Positions 9,760-17,146 of a stretch of 64,000 nucleotides of DNA are shown one piece after another (position 1 is the stretch's first letter; each line of letters begins with the position of its first letter). The stretch is from contig NZ_LMOG01000012.1 in the NCBI RefSeq assembly GCF_001423495.1, positions 1 to 64,000 on the forward strand, in the 5' to 3' direction. A program made the position numbers and the translations under genes. Origin of the DNA: Xanthomonas sp. Leaf131 (GTDB taxonomy: Bacteria > Pseudomonadota > Gammaproteobacteria > Xanthomonadales > Xanthomonadaceae). The notes below the pieces were generated by a model that was not told where the DNA came from, ran no database searches, and was given only the letters and a program-made list of their open reading frames with translations.

Positions 9760-10404
9760 ATGAACGCAGACGCCTCCCCCTCGACCGACCTGCGCGACGA
9801 AATCGCCAGCGCCGTGACCCACGGCCTGGGCGCAATTGCCGCATTGGCCGGCGGTTCGGTGCTGATCACGCTGGCCGCCATTTATGGCGATGGCTGGCAG
9901 TTGGCCACCTCCATCGTCTTCAGCGCCACGCTGGTGTTGCTCTACGTCGCTTCCACGCTATTTCATGCCATCCCGCATCCGGGTGCCAAGGCACGCTTGC
10001 AGGTACTGGATCACTGCGCGATCTATCTATTGATCGCCGGCACCTACACACCGTTTACGCTGATCAATCTGCGTGGCTCCTGGGGCTGGGGGTTGTTCGC
10101 CGCCATCTGGACGATTGCCGCAGCCGGGGTGATCTTCAAACTGTTTTTCACCGGCCGCTTTCGTTTGCTGTCGACGGTGCTGTATCTGGCGATGGGCTGG
10201 CTGATTCTGGTGGCGATCCAGCCGTTGCTGCGCTCGGTCGATACCTGGTCTCTGTGCTGGCTATTGGCCGGCGGGCTCTTCTATACCTTGGGCACGTATT
10301 TCTACCAGCGCGACACCCAGCGCTATTTTCATGCGATCTGGCATCTGTTCGTCTTGGCCGGCAGTGCCTGCCACTTCGTCGCGGTGATCGCGCAAGTGAT
10401 GTGA
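9760..10404 (+). CDS. Hemolysin III / TrhA family membrane protein
   Basis: The protein has 214 residues from the ATG at 9760; a TTG in frame at 9742 is less likely. It has about seven hydrophobic segments. The conserved HlyIII/PAQR residues are present: EIASAVTHG near the N-terminus, STLFHA, LDHCAIYLLIAGTYTPF, and the C-terminal RYFHAIWHLFVL with the HxxxH pair. These His and Asp residues form the metal site in this superfamily. Members are inner-membrane proteins linked to membrane energetics and lipid homeostasis in E. coli (TrhA/YqfA). True haemolysin activity is not implied. Confidence 0.9.
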   Translation: MNADASPSTDLRDEIASAVTHGLGAIAALAGGSVLITLAAIYGDGWQLATSIVFSATLVLLYVASTLFHAIPHPGAKARLQVLDHCAIYLLIAGTYTPFTLINLRGSWGWGLFAAIWTIAAAGVIFKLFFTGRFRLLSTVLYLAMGWLILVAIQPLLRSVDTWSLCWLLAGGLFYTLGTYFYQRDTQRYFHAIWHLFVLAGSACHFVAVIAQVM

Positions 10405-10453
10405 GGCGCAATCCTCGGCACGTTCGCGCGCCGTGCACGAGGCATCGCCAACC

Positions 10454-12418
10454 ATGGGTCGCGTGAACACTGTGACCAATGCCTCTGCTGTCTCGCCGTC
10501 CCGTACGCCACGTCGTCGACGCTGGTTGATCGGGCTTGGCATCGTCCTCGCCATCGTGGTGATCTTCGTCCTGCTATTCGAGTGGAATTGGCTGCGCGGC
10601 CCGGTGGAACGCGCGGTCAGCGCCAAGACCGGCCGTGAATTCCATCTCGGCTACCTGGATGTGAAGCTGGGCCGCACTACCACGATACGTGGCAACCGGC
10701 TCAGCCTGGCGAACGCGCCGTGGTCCAAGCGCGGCCCGATGGCCGAGCTGAATTCCGCCGAGATCGATGTCGAGGTGTGGCCATTGCTGCGCGGCAATGT
10801 GCGCTTGCCGGAAATTCGTCTGGATCATCCGAAGGTCCTGCTGGAAGCGGGTGACGACATGCACCCTGGCAACTGGGTGTTCGATCAGGACGATGGCGAC
10901 GGCACGCTGCCGCGGCTCGGGCGCCTGCTGGTCGATGACGGACGCTTGCAATACATCGATGCGGCAAACCGCTCGGATGTGGATGTGGCGATCAATAGCC
11001 TCGCGCCACCAAGCAGCGACCAGCGTGCGGCGCCGATCGGCATCGACGGCAAGGGCCGCTGGAAGGGCTACCCCTTTACGCTCAAGGGCAGTACGGCCTC
11101 GCCCCTGGAGCTGAGCCAGAGCGAGCATCCGTTTCGCATCGATCTGCGCGGCAGCGCCGGGGCCACCCGCACGCACGTGCGCGGCACCTTGACCAACCCC
11201 TTCCAGTTCCAGGTCTTCGATCTGCAGATGGCGCTCAGCGGGCAGGACATGCAGGATCTGTATCCGTTGACCGGCGTGGCCATGCCGTCGACGCCGCCGT
11301 ACAAGCTCGACGGACATCTGCGCCGCAACGGCAAGATCTGGCGCTACGAAAAATTCACCGGCACCGCTGGAGACAGCGACCTGGCCGGCACTGCCGAAGT
11401 GGACCTGCGCAACAAGCGCCCGTTTTTGCGTGCGGATCTGGCATCAAAGCGCCTGGATTTCGACGACCTGGCAGGGTTCGTCGGCGCGCCACCGAAGACG
11501 GGTGCAAACGAATCGGCAAATGCCGAACAAAAAAAACAGGCTGCAAAACTTGCTGCGAGCGAGCGCGTACTGCCCACCACACCTTACGACTTGTCCAAGT
11601 TGCGCGCGATGGATGCGCAGGTCCGCTGGCGCGCGCAGCGCATCAATGCACCATCGTGGCCGCTGGACGACATGGATGCCTCGCTGACATTGAAAGACGG
11701 CCTGTTGCAACTGGACCCACTCAACTTTGGCGTTGCCGGCGGCGATATCCGCTCCACCATCCGTCTGGATGCGCGCAACCAGGTAATCACCACGCAACTC
11801 AAGGCAGGGCTCCGTGGCATCCGGCTGGATCAGCTCTTCCCTGATACCGCGCTTGCCAAACAAGCCTCGGGCGCCATCGGTGGTGAGTTCGATCTGCGTG
11901 GTCGCGGCAATTCGATCGCCGCCATGCTCGGTACCGCCGACGGTACGATCGGCGTCGGCATGGGCCGCGGTCATGTCGGTAACCTGATCATGGAACTGGC
12001 CGGCCTGGATATCGCAGAGTCGCTGAAATTTCTGTTCACCAAAGACCGACAGATTCCGGTGCGCTGCATCTTCGGCGATTTCGGCGTGCAAGACGGTCTG
12101 ATGCAATCGCGTGCGCTGGCGTTCGACAGCACCGACACCATCATCATTGGCGAAGGCAGCATCAGCCTCAAAGATGAAACGCTCGACCTATTGCTGCGGC
12201 CACGTCCGAAGGACCGCAGCATTCTGAGCCTGCGCTCGCCGCTGCGCATCGGCGGCACCTTCAAAGACCCCAGCTTCCGGCCGGACTTCAAAGCATTGGG
12301 ACTACGCGGCGCGCTTGCCGTCGGCCTGGGCATGATCGCCCCGCCCGCAGCATTGCTCGCAACTTTCGAACCAGGCCCCGGCAAGGACAGCGACTGCGGC
12401 GGCAAATTCGCAAAGTAG
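10454..12418 (+). CDS. AsmA-family protein
   Basis: The protein has 654 residues from the ATG at 10454. A GTG at 10433 is an alternative start. After a basic N-terminus (PSRTPRRRRW) there is one transmembrane helix at about residues 24-43. A long, mostly beta-strand periplasmic region follows. The opening of that region (LRGPVERAVSAKTGREFHLG) and the C-terminal RPRPKDRSILSLRSPLRIGG repeat-like end are typical of AsmA/AsmA_2 proteins. In E. coli AsmA-like proteins are bridge-like lipid transporters between the membranes; that role here is inferred from the family only. The Ala/Lys/Gln-rich stretch around residues 350-370 looks like a linker. Confidence 0.85.
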   Translation: MGRVNTVTNASAVSPSRTPRRRRWLIGLGIVLAIVVIFVLLFEWNWLRGPVERAVSAKTGREFHLGYLDVKLGRTTTIRGNRLSLANAPWSKRGPMAELNSAEIDVEVWPLLRGNVRLPEIRLDHPKVLLEAGDDMHPGNWVFDQDDGDGTLPRLGRLLVDDGRLQYIDAANRSDVDVAINSLAPPSSDQRAAPIGIDGKGRWKGYPFTLKGSTASPLELSQSEHPFRIDLRGSAGATRTHVRGTLTNPFQFQVFDLQMALSGQDMQDLYPLTGVAMPSTPPYKLDGHLRRNGKIWRYEKFTGTAGDSDLAGTAEVDLRNKRPFLRADLASKRLDFDDLAGFVGAPPKTGANESANAEQKKQAAKLAASERVLPTTPYDLSKLRAMDAQVRWRAQRINAPSWPLDDMDASLTLKDGLLQLDPLNFGVAGGDIRSTIRLDARNQVITTQLKAGLRGIRLDQLFPDTALAKQASGAIGGEFDLRGRGNSIAAMLGTADGTIGVGMGRGHVGNLIMELAGLDIAESLKFLFTKDRQIPVRCIFGDFGVQDGLMQSRALAFDSTDTIIIGEGSISLKDETLDLLLRPRPKDRSILSLRSPLRIGGTFKDPSFRPDFKALGLRGALAVGLGMIAPPAALLATFEPGPGKDSDCGGKFAK

Positions 12419-12608
12419 CCCAACTACGCGACTTGAAGTAGCTAACAAAACAGCTCGAACGCTGTAGCGAGTTAGGCAAAATTTTGGCCGCACTCGCCTT
12501 CGTTGACGAGTGAAGTGTCGGAAATAGCAGTGACGTCGGTCGAATCAAACTGAGCTGATCAGACAGCACCATCATCGGACGCACGCGCAGCGGGCACTAC
12601 TCGACCAC

Positions 12609-12723
12609 GCACACCGACCATCTCCACTGGTCCTTGCCCGCCCACCGTCGCGGGACCTTACGCGGCATGGATGCCGCGTAAGAGCCTACAGGGACGTACT
12701 TGCGGCGTGTCCCGCGATGGTGG
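12609..12723. repeat. ~115-bp palindromic repeat, copy A
   Basis: The element runs from GCACACCGACCATCT to GCGATGGTGG and is nearly identical to 24906-25020, with a partial third copy at 68-118. It is a nested palindrome. The outer arms CCACCGTCGCGGGAC and GTCCCGCGATGGTGG are complementary apart from one mismatch, with a 12-base hairpin inside (CTTACGCGGCAT against ATGCCGCGTAAG, 12657-12682). It lies between the convergent ends of the AsmA and CBS genes. The rest of the 353-bp gap (12419-12771) contains nothing I recognise. Confidence 0.85.
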
Positions 12724-12771
12724 CATTCAGTGAAATATCAAGGCAACCGAACGGCGTCTGCCAGCGCGGCG

Positions 12772-13200
12772 TCAGCTCGCGATATAACGCTGCAACTGAT
12801 CGATATCGCGCTGCTGGTTCTCGATCACCGCCTTGACCAGATCGCCGATGGAAATCACCCCTTGCACGCGGCCATTTTCCACCACCGGCAGATGCCGGAA
12901 GCGCCCATCGGTCATCAATTGCATGCAACGGTCTACCGTGTCCGATGGCGATACTGTCACCACCTCGGCGCTCATGATCTCGGCAACGCTGGTGGTCGAG
13001 GAGGCGCGATCGCGCAGCACTACCTTGCGCGCGTAATCGCGCTCGGAGACGATGCCGACCAGGCGTGGCCCGTCCATCACCAATACCGCACCGATGCCCT
13101 TCTCGGCCATCAAACGGATCGCCTCGATCACTGCGGCGTCCGCCGCAACCGCAAATACTTCAACCTGTTTGGTCCCCAACAGCTGTCGTACGGTCTGCAT
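12772..13200 (-). CDS. CBS-domain protein
   Basis: The protein has 142 residues and consists of two CBS motifs forming a Bateman module. The first spans about residues 7-65 (IGAVLVMDGPRLVGIVSERD) and the second about residues 72-128 (RFRHLPVVENGRVQGVISIGD). Such stand-alone modules bind adenine nucleotides such as AMP, ATP or SAM and regulate partners, but no catalytic domain or partner is visible. The C-terminus is a short polar helix. The ATG at 13200 lies inside the 3' end of the upstream glycosyltransferase gene, a 41-base overlap on the same strand, so the two are probably co-transcribed. Confidence 0.9.
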   Translation of the reverse strand: MQTVRQLLGTKQVEVFAVAADAAVIEAIRLMAEKGIGAVLVMDGPRLVGIVSERDYARKVVLRDRASSTTSVAEIMSAEVVTVSPSDTVDRCMQLMTDGRFRHLPVVENGRVQGVISIGDLVKAVIENQQRDIDQLQRYIAS

Positions 13201-14212
13201 GGCCCGCTCCGCGCTTGGTCTGGTGATCGCAGACTACTCCCACCGCGCCGCAGTGGGTATCGACCAGATACAGCGGGCGCTGCTTGGCTTCGTCATACAA
13301 CCGGCCCAGGTATTCGCCGATCAAGCCCAACGCGATCAGCTGGATCCCGCCCAGAAACAGGATCACCGACATCATGGTCGGCCAACCCGCCACCGGGTCG
13401 CCCATCAACGCCGCCTTGATCACCACCCAGCCACCGAACACAAACGCCACCAATGCGGTGAGCAAGCCCAGATAGGTCGCCGCACGCAACGGCACCGTGG
13501 AAAAACTGGTGATGCCATCCAGCGCGAAATTCCATAACCGCCACACGGTGAACTTGCTGCGCCCCGACAACCGCGGCGCACGCCGGTACGGCAATGCCAC
13601 CTGGCGAAACCCGACCCACCCGAACAGGCCCTTCATGAAACGATGGCGCTCGCGCAGTTGCTGCAGGGCCTGCACCACGCGTGGCGACAACAGCCGGAAA
13701 TCCCCGGTATCGGCCGGAATCGGCGTGCGCGACAACTGCCGGATCACCCGATAGAACGCGTGTGCCGCACTGCGCTTCAACCAGCTCTCGCCCTCGCGAA
13801 AAATCCGCGTACCGAAGATGTTGTCGTAGCCGGCACGCCACAGCGCAACGAATTCCGGAATCAACTCGGGCGGGTCTTGCCCATCGGCATCGAGCAACAC
13901 CACCGCGCCTGGCAGCACATGGTCCAACCCTGCGGAGATCGCCACTTCCTTGCCGAAATTACGCGACAGCCGCACCGCGCTCACCTGTGCATCGGCCTCG
14001 GCAAGTGCCTGCAACACGTTCCAGGTGCCATCGCTGCTGCCATCGTCGACATACAACACGTGCGTGTGCAATCCGCTCAAGCCCGCCAGCACCGCGCACA
14101 ACCGCGGATGCAGTAACGGAATGCTGGTCTCTTCGTTATAGGCCGCAATCACCACCGTGAGGCGATCTGCTACAACCGGCAATGGCGCTGGAGCGAACGC
14201 GCTCACGCTCAT
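13160..14212 (-). CDS. GtrB/DPMS-like family 2 glycosyltransferase
   Basis: The protein has 350 residues from the ATG at 14212, which overlaps the mtgA stop (ATGA). The GT2 domain (about 15-240) shows [22 protein letters not shown] and [13 protein letters not shown], with acidic metal- and nucleotide-binding residues. Two C-terminal transmembrane helices follow, one at [17 protein letters not shown] and one ending [17 protein letters not shown]. This layout matches bactoprenol (undecaprenyl-phosphate) glucosyltransferases and dolichol-phosphate-mannose-synthase-like enzymes, which charge a lipid carrier on the cytoplasmic face. The sugar and acceptor are unknown. No flippase or GtrC-type partner is next to it. 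The last ~14 codons overlap the CBS gene. Confidence 0.88.
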   Translation of the reverse strand: MSVSAFAPAPLPVVADRLTVVIAAYNEETSIPLLHPRLCAVLAGLSGLHTHVLYVDDGSSDGTWNVLQALAEADAQVSAVRLSRNFGKEVAISAGLDHVLPGAVVLLDADGQDPPELIPEFVALWRAGYDNIFGTRIFREGESWLKRSAAHAFYRVIRQLSRTPIPADTGDFRLLSPRVVQALQQLRERHRFMKGLFGWVGFRQVALPYRRAPRLSGRSKFTVWRLWNFALDGITSFSTVPLRAATYLGLLTALVAFVFGGWVVIKAALMGDPVAGWPTMMSVILFLGGIQLIALGLIGEYLGRLYDEAKQRPLYLVDTHCGAVGVVCDHQTKRGAGHADRTTAVGDQTG

Positions 14213-14949
14213 GGCGCCTGCAGATATGCGGGGCCGCCCAACTGGCGTGCCTGCCGCTGTATCCATGCGGTGCGTCGCTGCACGTAGCCGCCGGGGCGAC
14301 GTGCGTCGTAGCGACGTGGCGAGGGCAGCACCGCCGCCAGACGCGCCGATTCGGTCGGCGACAACCCAGCCGCATCCTTGCCCCAGAACTGCCGGGCAGC
14401 GGCCTGCGCGCCGTACACCCCATCGCCGAACTCGGCCACGTTGAGATACATCTCCAGAATGCGCTGCTTCGGCCACACCAACTCGATCAGCACGGTGTAC
14501 CAGGCCTCCAACCCTTTGCGCACCCAACTGCGGCCCTGCCACAGGAACACATTCTTGGCGACCTGCTGGCTGATCGTGCTCGCCCCACGCACGCGCCCGC
14601 CGCGCGCATTGTGATCGCGCGCCTTCTCGATGGCCTGCAGATCGAAGCCGTGATGCACCGGAAACTGCTGATCCTCTGCAGCCACCACCGAAATCGGCAG
14701 GCTGGCGGCGATCCTGTCGTAGTCGCGCCATTGCTGATGCAGCGAAAAATCCCAATCGCCCTCGCCCCAGGCTTCCAGATAGCGTCCCACCATCATGCTA
14801 CTGATCGGCGGATCGACCACCCGCAGCACCAGCACCTGCAACACGCTTGCGGCGGCGAACAACAGCGGTGCCGCCAACAGCCAACGCAGCCAGCGCCGTG
14901 CGCGCCGCGGTGGCGCCATCTGCTTGTCATCCAATGCATCCGTCCCCAT
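14209..14949 (-). CDS. mtgA: Monofunctional biosynthetic peptidoglycan transglycosylase
   Basis: The protein has 246 residues, the family's usual size. An N-terminal membrane anchor lies at about residues 20-38. The GT51 domain follows, with the catalytic glutamate in [14 protein letters not shown] and the conserved [20 protein letters not shown] and [19 protein letters not shown] segments. It polymerises lipid II into glycan strands at the outer face of the inner membrane without a transpeptidase domain. It is the first gene of a minus-strand unit, mtgA-glycosyltransferase-CBS, and is divergent from hslO across 74 bp. Confidence 0.95.
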   Translation of the reverse strand: MGTDALDDKQMAPPRRARRWLRWLLAAPLLFAAASVLQVLVLRVVDPPISSMMVGRYLEAWGEGDWDFSLHQQWRDYDRIAASLPISVVAAEDQQFPVHHGFDLQAIEKARDHNARGGRVRGASTISQQVAKNVFLWQGRSWVRKGLEAWYTVLIELVWPKQRILEMYLNVAEFGDGVYGAQAAARQFWGKDAAGLSPTESARLAAVLPSPRRYDARRPGGYVQRRTAWIQRQARQLGGPAYLQAP

Positions 14950-15023
14950 TGTTTGCTACGACCTATCATCCCGATGCCTGCCGCATTATCCGGCAACCGG
15001 CGTCCCTTACGTCCGATGTTCCC

Positions 15024-15914
15024 ATGACCGATCACGATCAGCTTTCCCGTTTCCTGCTGCCTGCCGCCGGCGTGCGCGGTGTCCACGTGCGCCTGACCCA
15101 GGCCTGGCACGACATCCAGGGCGCAGCGGAGTACCCGCCCGCCGCCCGCCAGTTGCTCGGCGAAGCGGCGGTGGCCGCGGCATTGTTCACCGGCCATACC
15201 AAGGTCGACGGACGTCTGTCGGTGCAGCTGCGCGGCAATGAAACACTGCGCACCTTGTTTGCCGAATGCACCGCGGCCGGCACCTTGCGTGGCATCGTGC
15301 AGTTGGCCGACGGCGCCGATGCACCCGCCGACCTGCGCGAACTGGGCGAAGCCGCACTACTGGCGATCACCATCGAAAATCCCGGCCTGGACCCGCGCGA
15401 ACCGCAGCGCTACCAGAGCCTGGTCGGCATGCAGGCCCCGGATCTGGCCGAAGCTTTCGAGACCTATTTCCACCAGTCCGAACAGCTGCCGACGCGTCTG
15501 CTGCTGGCCGCAGGTCCGGACCAGGCCGCCGGCCTGTTGCTGCAAAAACTCCCCGGCGACGAGGGCGACAACGACGGCTGGACCCGCATCGGCGCGCTGT
15601 TCGACACCCTGGGTGCCCCGGAATTGCTCTCGGTGGCTGGCGAAGACCTGCTGCACCGCCTGTTCCACGAAGAAGAGCCGCAGTTGCTCGGCGACAAGCC
15701 GCTCAGTTTCGGCTGCTCCTGCTCCCGCGAGCGGGTCGCTTCGATGCTGCAGTCCCTGGGCGCAGAAGAAGCCCGCGCAGCGGCGGAGGCCACTGGCGAA
15801 GTCGAGGTCCGCTGCGAGTTCTGCGGGCGCGAGTATCACTTCCCGTTGACCGCGCTGGACGTACTTTTCAGCACGGCGCAGCCCTCTCAGGAAGCGCCGG
15901 AAAGGTTGCAGTAG
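15024..15914 (+). CDS. hslO: Hsp33 redox-regulated chaperone
   Basis: The protein has 296 residues, against about 292 in E. coli. It is a cytoplasmic holdase activated by oxidative unfolding. The C-terminal zinc switch is intact, with Cys231 and Cys233 (GCSCSRE) and Cys264 and Cys267 (CEFCGRE), closely matching E. coli 232/234/265/268. The N-terminal substrate domain includes LLGEAAVAAALFTGHTKVDG. The ATG at 15024 begins MTDHDQLSRFLLP, as in relatives; the frame opens earlier but that part overlaps the mtgA region and is not homologous. Confidence 0.96.
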   Translation: MTDHDQLSRFLLPAAGVRGVHVRLTQAWHDIQGAAEYPPAARQLLGEAAVAAALFTGHTKVDGRLSVQLRGNETLRTLFAECTAAGTLRGIVQLADGADAPADLRELGEAALLAITIENPGLDPREPQRYQSLVGMQAPDLAEAFETYFHQSEQLPTRLLLAAGPDQAAGLLLQKLPGDEGDNDGWTRIGALFDTLGAPELLSVAGEDLLHRLFHEEEPQLLGDKPLSFGCSCSRERVASMLQSLGAEEARAAAEATGEVEVRCEFCGREYHFPLTALDVLFSTAQPSQEAPERLQ

Positions 15915-15926
15915 AAAGGTTTGACA

Positions 15927-15948
15927 GGCGCGTTCTGGGGAACGCGCC
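15927..15948 (+). terminator. Hairpin after hslO, possible weak terminator
   Basis: GGCGCGTTC (15927-15935) pairs perfectly with GAACGCGCC (15940-15948) around a four-base loop, 13 bases after the hslO stop. No U-tract follows, so efficient intrinsic termination is uncertain. Confidence 0.4.
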
Positions 15949-15951
15949 CAC

Positions 15952-15980
15952 TTGTTAAATAATCATAAACGCCCTAGCAT
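15952..15980 (+). promoter_or_regulatory. Possible promoter of the 16035 gene
   Basis: TTGTTA (15952-15957), a 17-base spacer and TAGCAT (15975-15980) form a moderate sigma70-like promoter. It lies in a locally AT-rich stretch about 55 bases before the next start codon. Confidence 0.4.
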
Positions 15981-16034
15981 TCTCGTTGCCCGCTCTCGGG
16001 AACTTAACAACTGCCCCTGGGTCTGAACTCTGGT

Positions 16035-16904
16035 ATGCGACACCTACTGCGCCTTCCGCTCGCTCTGATGGTTGCCCTTGCGGCAGCCACAGGTGTGCAC
16101 GCGCAGTCGGCATCCCAGCAGGTGCGCGAGAGCACTATCCTGCCGGTGTGGAACAAGGGCAGCGGCAAGGTGGAAGCCTTTCTCTACCTGGAGCCGACAG
16201 GTGAGCAAAAGGCCGGCGCACGCTGGCATTTCGGCCGCAATTCACTGGATGCGGCCTTCGGCCTGACCTCCGGCGACTCGCTGGGCCTGATCTGCAACAG
16301 CAGCCGCGGCACCAACATCAATGGTCTGGCCAGCCATTGCCTGCTTGCCGGTATCGGTGACGAAGACGATGACAGCGTGGCCGCATCGCGCCGCGTTTCG
16401 GCCACGCTGGGCTTCAATCGCGTCAGCACGCGCGCTGGCGTCACCGCCGGCACCGGCCGCGACACCTTGCCGGCTTGGCTTATCGGTGCGGGCAAGGCAC
16501 CGCTGACCCGCGTCGAACAGAACGACCTGACCGTCTTCGGCCAGAAGAACATCGGCCGCGAGGGCTTCGTCTCGATCGGCGGCACCTACGCCCGCGCGCG
16601 GCTGGTACCGCTGGCCGACGTCTCCCCGGCCATCGCCGACCAGTGGGATACCAAGACCCTCAGCGTCGGCGGCGGCTACGGCGCTTTCAGCGCCAATGTC
16701 ATCGGCCGCGTCGTCGACGTCCCCGGCCAGCCCGAAAAATGGGAAGGCCTGGGGCTGGGCCTGACCTGGCGCACCCCCTGGAGCGGCCAGTTGACAGTCG
16801 GCGCGGAAAATGTCATCTCCCGCGGCAAGAATCCCTTCGCCCCGAACAACGAAAGCAATAACGACGGGACGATTCCGTACGTTCGGTACGAACAAGACCT
16901 GTAA
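16035..16904 (+). CDS. Putative outer-membrane beta-barrel protein, function unknown
   Basis: The protein has 289 residues. A clear signal peptide ends at about residue 23 (ATGVHAQ). The remainder alternates short amphipathic strands with glycine turns, for example KTLSVGGGYGAFSANVIGRV and GLGLGLTWRTPW. It ends PYVRYEQDL, similar to the aromatic C-terminal signature of outer-membrane barrels. I do not recognise a family with a known function. Two cysteines in LGLICNSS and ASHCLLAG could form a disulfide. It has its own candidate promoter and a strong terminator, so it is probably a single-gene unit. Confidence 0.65.
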   Translation: MRHLLRLPLALMVALAAATGVHAQSASQQVRESTILPVWNKGSGKVEAFLYLEPTGEQKAGARWHFGRNSLDAAFGLTSGDSLGLICNSSRGTNINGLASHCLLAGIGDEDDDSVAASRRVSATLGFNRVSTRAGVTAGTGRDTLPAWLIGAGKAPLTRVEQNDLTVFGQKNIGREGFVSIGGTYARARLVPLADVSPAIADQWDTKTLSVGGGYGAFSANVIGRVVDVPGQPEKWEGLGLGLTWRTPWSGQLTVGAENVISRGKNPFAPNNESNNDGTIPYVRYEQDL

Positions 16905-16932
16905 CACATTGATTCAATAAGTTAAAAAATTT

Positions 16933-16962
16933 CGCCACCGTGAATTTTCCGGTGGCGTTTTT
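16933..16962 (+). terminator. Rho-independent terminator
   Basis: CGCCACCG (16933-16940) pairs with CGGTGGCG, followed by five T's at 16958-16962. It terminates the predicted outer-membrane protein gene ending at 16904. Confidence 0.85.
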
Positions 16963-17146
16963 GTGTCCGGACTGCCTGTCAAGCCAACTGCTTCACGTTG
17001 TTCTTCTTTTTTGTTAACGGGACTTTAATTCTTCTCTCAACGCATATACCATCGGTTCACCCTGACGTTTTGGACCCGCTTCTTTCGGGACCCCCATCAG
17101 GCAAACAACCCTTGGCAGTACCCAAGATCACTTGGAGAGAGAGCTA

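Noticed and set aside
7732-9822. 696-codon minus-strand open frame opposite prfC
   Set aside because: It is the high-GC antisense shadow of prfC, with His/Arg/Gly-rich composition and no domain; prfC is unambiguous.
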